From: Bacteroidetes bacterium 4572_112
Lineage (GTDB): Bacteria; Bacteroidota; Bacteroidia; Bacteroidales; UBA1556
DNA length: 10,028 nt
Direction: 5' to 3'
Assembly: GCA_002254285.1 (NCBI GenBank)
Contig: NIUZ01000155.1
Location: 1-10,028 of the forward strand
Position numbers and translations under genes: made by a program. Below the pieces are notes generated by a model. The model did not search any database and was not told where the DNA came from. It saw only the letters and a program-made list of their open reading frames with translations. Of this stretch, positions 1-6,623 are shown piece by piece (position 1 is the first letter of the stretch; the number at the start of each line of letters is the position of its first letter).

Positions 1-204
1 AATGCTATTGCTCCAGGTTTTATTGCTACTGCAATGACCGACAAACTTCCTGATGATGTACGTAAAGCATGGGTGAAAACTATTCCATTGCGCCGCGAGG
101 GTCAAGCAGAGGATGTTGCTAATACCTGCATCTATCTTGCATCTGACTTATCAGGCTATGTTACCGGACAGGTGATTAGCGTTTGTGGTGGAATGCACAC
201 ATAG
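1..204 (+). CDS. fabG: 3' end of a short-chain dehydrogenase/reductase, probably 3-oxoacyl-ACP reductase (FabG-like); 5' truncated by the window edge
   Basis: The window opens in frame inside this gene; 67 residues remain before the TAG stop. The visible part starts NAIAPGFIATAMTD, the conserved segment after the catalytic YxxxK of classical SDR enzymes, where the PG and T residues close over the NADP(H) cofactor. It continues with the usual C-terminal blocks IPLRREGQAEDVA, YLASDLSGYVTGQ and a terminal CGGMHT. This C-terminal pattern is typical of FabG, which reduces 3-oxoacyl-ACP in cytoplasmic fatty acid elongation. The catalytic Ser, Tyr and Lys and the N-terminal TGxxxGxG motif lie outside the window, so substrate specificity cannot be read here. 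Another SDR oxidoreductase of the same family is possible. The SDR family is near certain, FabG itself probable. The gene converges on the downstream permease, with a long hairpin between them. Confidence 0.85.
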   Translation, partial: NAIAPGFIATAMTDKLPDDVRKAWVKTIPLRREGQAEDVANTCIYLASDLSGYVTGQVISVCGGMHT

Positions 205-217
205 GATTTTAGTCAAC

Positions 218-278
218 AGCACTCAGTCTTCAGTCCTCAGTCATCGTACTACCAACTGAGGACTGAAGACTGAGTGCT
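218..278. repeat. 24-bp perfect inverted repeat built of 7-nt units, between convergent genes
   Basis: Positions 218-241 pair perfectly with 255-278 around a 13-nt loop (242-254). Each arm is itself repetitive: 224-244 holds three heptamers of the form CAGTCNT, and 255-275 holds three of the form ACTGANG. The right arm runs into the permease stop codon (277-279) by two bases, and the left arm begins 13 nt after the dehydrogenase stop codon. There is no T-run on either side, so it is not a classic intrinsic terminator, although a hairpin this long between convergent genes could still stop or protect both transcripts. The internal tandem structure suggests a dispersed repeat (inference). Confidence 0.85.
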
Positions 279-1506
279 ACTTAACCGTCTTCACATCCAA
301 GGCATCGCGTAGGCCATTGCCAACAATCATAAATGCGAGTACCATTAGCATAATTGCAATTCCGGGTAGAATAGCCAAATATGCATAATCGAGGATAATA
401 TAGCCATAATGCTCTTTAATCATAATTCCCCATGATGGCGTTGGTGGCTGCACTCCTATTCCAAGGAAACTAAGTCCGGCTTCGATAAGAATTGCCGAGG
501 CAAAATTCGCAGCAGAAATTACTATCAAAGGACTCATAACATTGGGAAGAATATGCTGAAAAATAATTCTGAAATTGGTATAACCAAGTGCAACCCCGGC
601 CTCCACAAATTCTTGCTGACGTACACTCATCACCTGACCACGTACCACACGAGCAACCTCTACCCACATTGTAAGTCCCACAGCAATAAACACTTGCCAA
701 TACCCTTTTCCCAAAGCCATAGTAATAGCAATTACCAATAGCAAAGTAGGAATTGACCATACTACATTTATAAACCAAACTATAACATTATCAATCCATC
801 CGCCAAAATAAGCAGCTGTAGCTCCTAATGAAATTCCAACAATTAGCGAAATAAGCACTGCAATAAATCCAACACTAAGACTCACTCTACTACCAATTAT
901 CAACTGACTTAAGTAATCTCTACCAAATCTATCTGTACCAAGCAAATGGTGTTGACTTATGATATTTGATTTGGCAATATCCAAAATTTTATCATGAGAA
1001 AGCTCCAGTACAGAGCCATCACTTTTAGTGATTTTATATAAACCATTACCCAAGTTTTGCACTTCAGTATTTCCGTCTAAGGAAAATGCAATATCAGCAA
1101 TATTATATTTTACAATTTGGCCATCATTAGGACTCATTCCCGTATATAGCTCAGCAACAACATTGTCACCTTCTATATGATATGCGTATATCGAAATACT
1201 CTCATAGGTTTTATTTGCACCAAAAAGCATTTTAGAAATAATATTTGGCTGCTCAATCTCTCTATTAAGTTCTCGCTTCATAATCATTGCCTCAAAACCA
1301 GGTTTCTTTGTTGCATATTCGAGCTGCTGATCGTTGGCAAAAGGTGTTTGATCAGGAATAATAAGGTATCCCAAAATAGAAACAACAACTGCAGAAACGA
1401 TATAAATAAAGGCCGACATAGCAAGTTTATTCTTCTTAAACCTTGCCATAGCAAGAGCCGATAAAGAACCCGATGGAGTATATTTTTTCTTCTTAAAAAG
1501 ATTCAT
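277..1506 (-). CDS. OppC/DppC-family ABC transporter permease with a large extracytoplasmic insertion
   Basis: This is an inner-membrane permease of the peptide/nickel (OppC/DppC) branch of ABC importers. I use the ATG at 1506 (409 residues). A TTG nine codons upstream at 1533 is open, but a TAnnTTTG box at 1538-1545 would place the transcript start near 1530, inside that longer form. The N-terminal OppC_N segment holds TM1 at about residues 29-50. An insertion of about 135 residues (51-186) follows. Then come the family motif LLGTDRFGRDYLSQ (188-201), the permease domain with about five helices (207-400), the ATPase-contacting EAA loop with EAGVALGY and HILPN (about 302-322), and the LSFLGIGVQPPTPSWG block. 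OppC proteins are usually near 300 residues, and the insertion explains the extra length. No OppB-type permease, ATPase or binding protein is adjacent, so the substrate (peptide or other) cannot be named. Confidence 0.9.
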   Translation of the reverse strand: MNLFKKKKYTPSGSLSALAMARFKKNKLAMSAFIYIVSAVVVSILGYLIIPDQTPFANDQQLEYATKKPGFEAMIMKRELNREIEQPNIISKMLFGANKTYESISIYAYHIEGDNVVAELYTGMSPNDGQIVKYNIADIAFSLDGNTEVQNLGNGLYKITKSDGSVLELSHDKILDIAKSNIISQHHLLGTDRFGRDYLSQLIIGSRVSLSVGFIAVLISLIVGISLGATAAYFGGWIDNVIVWFINVVWSIPTLLLVIAITMALGKGYWQVFIAVGLTMWVEVARVVRGQVMSVRQQEFVEAGVALGYTNFRIIFQHILPNVMSPLIVISAANFASAILIEAGLSFLGIGVQPPTPSWGIMIKEHYGYIILDYAYLAILPGIAIMLMVLAFMIVGNGLRDALDVKTVK

Positions 1507-1537
1507 AGAAAAATTGAGTAATGATAATATCAATAAG

Positions 1538-1545
1538 CAAATGTA
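1538..1545 (-). promoter_or_regulatory. Bacteroidetes-type -7 box for the permease gene
   Basis: Read on the minus strand this is TACATTTG, matching the Bacteroidetes -7 consensus TAnnTTTG. It lies about 30 nt upstream of the ATG at 1506, which gives a short leader of normal length. I found no TTTG-type -33 element at the expected distance, so the call rests on one box and its position. Confidence 0.5.
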
Positions 1546-1625
1546 GGTTTTTTATTTAAAATATCGTTATAATATTATTGTATAAATTATCAATAAAAAT
1601 AGGGAATAACATCTAGGTTTTTCCC

Positions 1626-1633
1626 TAACTTTG
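1626..1633 (+). promoter_or_regulatory. Bacteroidetes-type -7 box for hisS
   Basis: The sequence TAACTTTG matches TAnnTTTG and lies 26 nt before the hisS ATG, so transcription would start near 1638-1640 with a leader of about 20 nt. No clear -33 TTTG is seen near 1605. The divergent box at 1538-1545 makes the AT-rich gap 1546-1625 a shared promoter region. Confidence 0.55.
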
Positions 1634-1659
1634 CACATCATAAAATTATTAGATTAATT

Positions 1660-3024
1660 ATGGCACATAAACCAAGCATACCAAAAGGAACAAGAGATTT
1701 TTCGCCACAGGAAATGGCAAAAAGAAATCATATATTTGACACTATTAAAGAAGTTTACGAACTTTTCGGTTTTTCACAAATTGAAACTCCTGCCATGGAA
1801 AACCTATCGACATTGATGGGCAAATATGGTGAAGAAGGTGACAAACTTTTATTCAAAGTTATAAATTCGGGCGACTATCTTAAGAAAGTTAGCGCTGATG
1901 AATTAGCAACTGCTGATAGCACAAAAATAATTAGCAAAATATCAGAAAAAGGTCTTCGTTATGACCTTACTGTGCCTTTTGCTCGCTACGTGGTACAGCA
2001 CCGCAACGATATACAATTCCCTTTCAAAAGATATCAAATCCAACCTGTATGGCGTGCCGACAGACCACAGAGAGGTCGCTACCGCGAATTCTTTCAGTGC
2101 GATGCTGATGTGATTGGCAGCAACTCATTGATGAATGAAGTGGAGATTATTCAGATGCTGGATAAGGTTTTTACGAAGCTTGATATCAATGTGGTAATTA
2201 AACTCAATAACCGCAAAATACTTGCAGGAATTGCAGAAAGCATTGGCTATCCAGAAAAGCTAATTGACATAACTGTGGCAATGGACAAAATTGATAAAAT
2301 TGGTCCTGATGCTGTTTATGACGAATTACGAGGCAAAGGAATTGATGATGATGCTATACAAATGCTTGAGCCATTTATGAACCTACAAGGCAATGATACT
2401 AATCAGAAAATGAACTGCTTAGGTGAGTTTATTGGCGATTCGGCAATTGGTAATAGAGGAATGCTAGAGGTGGAGGAAGTTTTTGACAGACTTAAAGCTT
2501 TTGATATAAAAAACGAGGTGGAATTAGACCTTACTCTTGCTCGTGGCTTGAGTTATTATACAGGAGCAATTTTCGAAGTTGTTGCAAAAGATGCTAAGAT
2601 GGGTTCAATTTCTGGTGGTGGTCGTTATGATGATCTTACTGGTATTTTTGGACTGAAAGATGTTAGTGGCGTTGGAATTAGCTTTGGTGCTGACAGAATT
2701 TACGATGTACTAACAGAGCTTGATAAATTCCCAAAAACACAGCTTAAAGGCACTCAGGTACTAATAGTAAACTTCGGTAAAGAAGAGGAGAAAAAGGCCG
2801 TAAAAATTCTTACACAATTGCGTGAAGAAGGAATTTCGTCGGAGCTATTCCCTGAATCTGCTAAAATGCAAAAGCAAATGAAATATGCCAACCACAATAA
2901 TATTCCTTGGGTAATACTCGCTGGCGAAGATGAGCTACAGAGTGGTGTGCTAAGTCTTAAGAATATGGAAAGTGGCGATCAGTTTAAAATAACAATTGAC
3001 GAACTAATAAGTAAGGTGAAATAG
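1660..3024 (+). CDS. hisS: Histidyl-tRNA synthetase (class II)
   Basis: This cytoplasmic enzyme activates histidine with ATP and charges tRNA-His. Its 454 residues are a usual length for HisRS. The N-terminus carries GTRDF (10-14), then the class II core: LRYDLTVPFARY (99-110); motif 2 around residues 124-150, with the ATP-contacting arginine in VWRADRPQRGRYREF and the FFQCDAD end; the histidine-specific signature LARGLSYYTG (293-302); GGGRYDDL (319-326); and motif 3 GVGISFGADRI (337-347). Residues from about 362 to 450 form the C-terminal alpha/beta anticodon-binding domain. The ATG start is supported by the -7 box 26 nt upstream and by the family N-terminus. The gene appears monocistronic: it is divergent from the permease and is followed by a strong terminator. 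I see no missing key residue. Confidence 0.97.
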   Translation: MAHKPSIPKGTRDFSPQEMAKRNHIFDTIKEVYELFGFSQIETPAMENLSTLMGKYGEEGDKLLFKVINSGDYLKKVSADELATADSTKIISKISEKGLRYDLTVPFARYVVQHRNDIQFPFKRYQIQPVWRADRPQRGRYREFFQCDADVIGSNSLMNEVEIIQMLDKVFTKLDINVVIKLNNRKILAGIAESIGYPEKLIDITVAMDKIDKIGPDAVYDELRGKGIDDDAIQMLEPFMNLQGNDTNQKMNCLGEFIGDSAIGNRGMLEVEEVFDRLKAFDIKNEVELDLTLARGLSYYTGAIFEVVAKDAKMGSISGGGRYDDLTGIFGLKDVSGVGISFGADRIYDVLTELDKFPKTQLKGTQVLIVNFGKEEEKKAVKILTQLREEGISSELFPESAKMQKQMKYANHNNIPWVILAGEDELQSGVLSLKNMESGDQFKITIDELISKVK

Positions 3025-3068
3025 TATAAACCATATATGGGGTTTATGAAAAAACAAACCCTTAAAAG

Positions 3069-3108
3069 AAAAAAAGCTCCAAAGAATATCTTCTTTGGAG
3101 CTTTTTTT
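3069..3108 (+). terminator. Intrinsic terminator of hisS
   Basis: An 18-bp perfect stem (3069-3086 with 3091-3108) encloses the 4-nt loop TATC. The core pair is GCTCCAAAGAA/TTCTTTGGAGC, with an A-run before it and seven T's at its end. It lies 44 nt after the hisS stop codon. Because the A-run precedes and the T-run follows, it could work in both directions, but no leftward gene ends here. Confidence 0.92.
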
Positions 3109-3138
3109 GTATTTTTACCTTACTTATTATCTATAATT

Positions 3139-3771
3139 ATGAAATTACTTAATACCATAAGGTTTTTTATATTAGTTACAGTAATTGTCTATTCATTTCA
3201 ATCTTGCATTTCTACATCAAGTTTTGAAACAGGACGTTCTTTAGGCAAAGGTATTCATCAAACAAACATTGCTTTAGGCTATGCTACACCAAAACTACCT
3301 GTCGATAAAATAATATTAAATAGGCAAAATAGCCCTCTTTTAAATATTAGTACTACATGGGGTGTTTCTAAAAGATTAGACCTAGGACTAGGTTTTGCAT
3401 CAAATCCCGACTATTACATAAAGGCTAAATATATGATTACCAATCCTGAATCTATTATTTCTGCAAGTATAGGCTCTTCATTTTTTGTATCACCAAATTC
3501 TCCTGAATATCTAAAAAACAGGCTAAACACTTCTTTATACACATCATACCACGGACTTGATAATATAATTATATTCATAAATCCTGAATTAGTTTTTTAT
3601 AATTACAGTCAACAATATAATTATGGTGGGGCTATAAGTTTTGGAATCCTTTTTAATGGACTCTTATTCTGCAATAGTGATAATTTTGATGTTGGCTTGG
3701 AGATATTCAATTTCAATGCAGCAAACTATCAGCAGCAAACTTATTCTATTGGAATACGATTGCGGAACTAA
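3139..3771 (+). CDS. Small lipoprotein, probably an outer-membrane beta-strand-rich protein; function unknown
   Basis: I place the start at ATG 3139 (210 residues). The frame is open from an ATG at 3037, but that form would be translated through the hisS terminator hairpin and would bury the export signal. From 3139 the protein begins with a lipoprotein signal peptide: Lys at position 2, Arg at 8, a hydrophobic stretch 9-20, and FQSC with the lipid-accepting Cys at 23. No acidic residues follow the Cys, so the surface-export signal described for Bacteroidetes lipoproteins is not evident. The mature part has many short alternating strands with glycine and aromatic residues (for example STTWGVSKRLDLGLGFA and GGAISFGILFNG) and ends in GIRLRN, like a small barrel or beta-sandwich. 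I do not recognise a family. It is probably transcribed on its own, since the terminator lies just upstream and the downstream gene is convergent. Confidence 0.7.
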   Translation: MKLLNTIRFFILVTVIVYSFQSCISTSSFETGRSLGKGIHQTNIALGYATPKLPVDKIILNRQNSPLLNISTTWGVSKRLDLGLGFASNPDYYIKAKYMITNPESIISASIGSSFFVSPNSPEYLKNRLNTSLYTSYHGLDNIIIFINPELVFYNYSQQYNYGGAISFGILFNGLLFCNSDNFDVGLEIFNFNAANYQQQTYSIGIRLRN

Positions 3772-3773
3772 TA

Positions 3774-3870
3774 CCAAATTAACACCAAAACACGCCATAT
3801 AAATCGTTTATATTTCCCTATTACTGCGTTAAAAATTATTTCCATAGCTATACTTCGACATGCTCAGCAC
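3774..3870. repeat. Repeat-like intergenic sequence running into the 3' end of parC
   Basis: The 76-bp gap between the convergent lipoprotein and parC genes contains a small A/T hairpin (3797-3803 with 3807-3813, loop TCG). It ends near a short palindrome, ATAGCTAT (3844-3851), which overlaps the parC stop codon. Directly beyond, 3853-3870 reads CTTCGACATGCTCAGCAC, the style of the dispersed TTCGAC-nnn-CTCAG repeats that I recall from many Bacteroidetes genomes. The repeat assignment is from memory, not a search. No strong terminator for either gene is visible. Confidence 0.35.
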
Positions 3871-6613
3871 AGGCTTTTATGCAAATAGGAGCGAGCTTCT
3901 TTTTCTTCTTTTTAGTTGGCTCAGGAGCAACCTCTTCTTCCAGGGCATCCAATGATTTCACCTCAGGCAAATCCTCTTCCTTTACAACTTTTGGTGTAGC
4001 TTCCGTACTTTGCTTATTTTCCACTTCTGCATTATCAATCTCTCCCATTTCAGGCTCAATCACTTCAACTTCCTCTTCAATCTCTGGCAGAATAATATTT
4101 ATTTTCTTAACACCATAGGTAGTCAATCGCTTACCCTTAGCCTTATAGCTTTTATCATCTATAAACTCAACAGCATCAACAATATCAGACTCACGATTAC
4201 GAGGGGCATCACTTGCCTTATATATTATCTCGAAAGATGGCTTAGGATGATCCGTAATATGAACCAATTTGGATTTTGCATGCTCGGTTATAAATGCCGC
4301 AGGAATTTCTGTATTCACAAAAGTAAACCTCTTGATATAATAAAACTTAGACTCGCCCTCATAATAAACGGCTGTCCAAACTTTGCTCTCATTTAGCTTA
4401 TGTAGACTCAATAAATCATCAGCAAAATGCGTAGAAAAATCGTAGCTAGTGGTTTTAAATTCACCAGACTGCATAATATTAAGCACCATATCATCAGGGC
4501 CAAAAGCTCCTAATAGCTCACCGCGCTCTTCGGTATTAAATCTGCGAACAATAGGATCGTAATATACATTTATAGCTCCCAAAGTAGATACACCACCCTC
4601 TTTAAGAGTAATTGAGCTAACAATATTTTTAGTAAGAGTATTTCCTCCTGCAGCACGCCCTTTGATTCCTAATTCCGAAAAATCATAATCAAATTGCAAT
4701 TTCTTAAGCTTAGGTCTACGACGAAGTTTCACCTTCACTATTTCGGCTTCACCATTTGGATTAGCTGAAAAATAAAGCACTTGCGAGCCTTCCTTACCTT
4801 TAGTAAGGTCGTACATTTTGTTTCTGGTAACAGATTTCACATGGAAGCGCTTGGCATAACTCTTACCCATTTTGCCATCGCTATAAACCATATTATATAC
4901 CGTACGATCATCATTCCTTTTCAGCACGCTAACATGGATAATATCCTTTCCAACAAACACCTTATCCTCGGCTTTGAACACCATAAAGGATCCATTTTTA
5001 CGGAAAGCAATTATATCATCAATATCAGAACAATCCGACACAAACTCATCCTTTTTAAGACCAGTGCCAACAAAGCCCTCTTCACGATTTACATAAAGCT
5101 TGGCATTATCAACAGCAACCTCAGCAGCATTAATACTATCAAAGCTAGCAAGCTCGGTCTTTCTTTCGCGACCTTTGCCATATTTGGCTTTAATTCGTTT
5201 AAAATAATCAATTGTATATTCAACAATATGAGCCAAATGATGATTTACTTCCTCCAACTCTTCTTCAAGACCTTTGATAATTTCGTCGGCCTTAAATTCA
5301 TTATATTTTGATATTCTCCTAATTCTAATTTCAGTCAATCGCTCAATATCCTCGCGAGTAACATCTCTATTAAGATCTTTTTTGTATGGCTCCAAAGCCA
5401 CATCTATGTTTTTTATGGCCTCGTCAAAGCTCTCAGCCTCTTCAATCTGACGGTATAAACGTTCTCTAATAAATATTTTCTCTAAAGAAGAAAAATGCCA
5501 TTTCTCTAGTAATTCATCACGGCGAATCTCAAGCTCACGTTTCAATAAACCTAATGTTTGATCAGTTGAGCGTTTAAGAATCTCCTTCATGCCAATAAAC
5601 ACAGGCTTATCGTCAGAAATAACAGTACAGTTTGGCGCAATGGAATCCTCACAAAGAGTAAAAGCATAAAGCGCATCAATTGTTTGATCTGGAGATACTC
5701 TAGGGCCTAAATGAATAAGAATTTCAACATTTTCGGCAGTATTATCTTCAATCTTCTTTATCTTGATTTTACCCTTTTCGTTTGCCGAAAGAATAGACTC
5801 AATCAAACGACCAGTATCTGTTCCAAAAGGCACTTGAGTAATAACAAGGCTCTTGGTATCACGCTTTGCAATGCGAGCACGAACACGTACCCTACCTCCA
5901 CGCAAACCATCGTTATACTTACTTACATCGGCAATACCACCGGTAATAAAATCGGGATAAATCTCGAAAGACCTTCCTTTTAAATATTTTATGGAAGCAT
6001 CAATAAGTTCATTAAAATTATGAGGAAGGATTTTGGAAGCCAAACCAACGGCAATACCTTCCACACCCATCATTAGGGTCATTGGAAATTTTACTGGAAG
6101 AAATTCTGGCTCACGATTTCTACCATCGTAAGACATTTCCCAGTTTGTAGTTTTGGGATTAAAAACCACTTCAAGAGCAAATTTGCTCAATCGGGCTTCG
6201 ATATAACGAGGGGCGGCAGCAGAATCACCAGTAAGTATGTTTCCCCAGTTTCCCTGAGTTTCAACTAACAAATCTTTCTGTCCCATTTGAACCAAAGCAC
6301 CGCCAATAGAGCTATCGCCATGAGGGTGGTACTTCATTGTATTACCAATAATATTGGCAACCTTATTGAATCTACCATCATCAATCTCGCGCATGGAATG
6401 CAAAATTCTACGCTGCACAGGCTTATAGCCATCGCGCACATCGGGCACAGCACGTTCAAGAATTACATATGAAGCATAATCCAAAAACCAATCCTCGTAC
6501 AATCCTGTAAGAGTGGTAGTTGTTGCAATTGCATTTTTAGACTGCACTGCCTTTACTTCATCTTTATCCTTATTTATTTCCGCCTGCTGCTGTGGTGTAT
6601 TATTCTCTTCCAT
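3848..6613 (-). CDS. parC: DNA topoisomerase IV subunit A (GyrA/ParC family)
   Basis: This is the DNA breakage-rejoining subunit of a type IIA topoisomerase, which works with ParE to decatenate chromosomes. It has 921 residues. A divergent N-terminal extension (1-35) precedes the breakage domain. That domain holds GYKPVQRRIL (62-71), the KYHPHGDSS loop (94-102) and the catalytic Arg-Tyr pair in AAAPRYIEARLS (Arg136, Tyr137). A coiled-coil gate follows at about 360-460. The C-terminal region is a ParC-like beta-pinwheel; I see no canonical GyrA box (QRRGGKG), which favours ParC over GyrA. The last 75 or so residues are a low-complexity acidic tail, then six lysines (901-906) and an odd LAPICIKACAEHVEV end that may come from a repeat. 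Gly105 occupies the place of E. coli ParC Glu84. The gene lies 10 bp after the BatA gene and is probably cotranscribed. Confidence 0.9.
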   Translation of the reverse strand: MEENNTPQQQAEINKDKDEVKAVQSKNAIATTTTLTGLYEDWFLDYASYVILERAVPDVRDGYKPVQRRILHSMREIDDGRFNKVANIIGNTMKYHPHGDSSIGGALVQMGQKDLLVETQGNWGNILTGDSAAAPRYIEARLSKFALEVVFNPKTTNWEMSYDGRNREPEFLPVKFPMTLMMGVEGIAVGLASKILPHNFNELIDASIKYLKGRSFEIYPDFITGGIADVSKYNDGLRGGRVRVRARIAKRDTKSLVITQVPFGTDTGRLIESILSANEKGKIKIKKIEDNTAENVEILIHLGPRVSPDQTIDALYAFTLCEDSIAPNCTVISDDKPVFIGMKEILKRSTDQTLGLLKRELEIRRDELLEKWHFSSLEKIFIRERLYRQIEEAESFDEAIKNIDVALEPYKKDLNRDVTREDIERLTEIRIRRISKYNEFKADEIIKGLEEELEEVNHHLAHIVEYTIDYFKRIKAKYGKGRERKTELASFDSINAAEVAVDNAKLYVNREEGFVGTGLKKDEFVSDCSDIDDIIAFRKNGSFMVFKAEDKVFVGKDIIHVSVLKRNDDRTVYNMVYSDGKMGKSYAKRFHVKSVTRNKMYDLTKGKEGSQVLYFSANPNGEAEIVKVKLRRRPKLKKLQFDYDFSELGIKGRAAGGNTLTKNIVSSITLKEGGVSTLGAINVYYDPIVRRFNTEERGELLGAFGPDDMVLNIMQSGEFKTTSYDFSTHFADDLLSLHKLNESKVWTAVYYEGESKFYYIKRFTFVNTEIPAAFITEHAKSKLVHITDHPKPSFEIIYKASDAPRNRESDIVDAVEFIDDKSYKAKGKRLTTYGVKKINIILPEIEEEVEVIEPEMGEIDNAEVENKQSTEATPKVVKEEDLPEVKSLDALEEEVAPEPTKKKKKKLAPICIKACAEHVEV

Positions 6614-6623
6614 TTCAAAAACT

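Noticed and set aside
470..778. Second minus-strand open frame inside the permease gene, and the plus-strand frame at 553-741
   Set aside because: Both have biased, cysteine- or histidine-rich compositions, no recognisable motifs, and lie wholly within the well-supported permease coding region.
1507..1533. TTG start at 1533 giving a 418-residue permease
   Set aside because: The TAnnTTTG box at 1538-1545 would place the transcript start at about this point, and the ATG at 1506 precedes a typical basic N-terminus (MNLFKKKK).
3037..3138. Upstream ATG at 3037 giving a 244-residue protein
   Set aside because: This extension would be translated through the hisS terminator hairpin (3069-3108) and would bury the lipoprotein signal that begins at 3139.
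3797..3813. A/T hairpin as a bidirectional terminator for the lipoprotein gene and parC
   Set aside because: The 7-bp stem is all A-T with a 3-nt loop and lacks a proper T-run, so it is too weak to call a terminator.
4781..5311. A 176-codon plus-strand open frame opposite parC
   Set aside because: It is antisense to conserved ParC coding sequence, resembles no family I know, and has no promoter or separate context.
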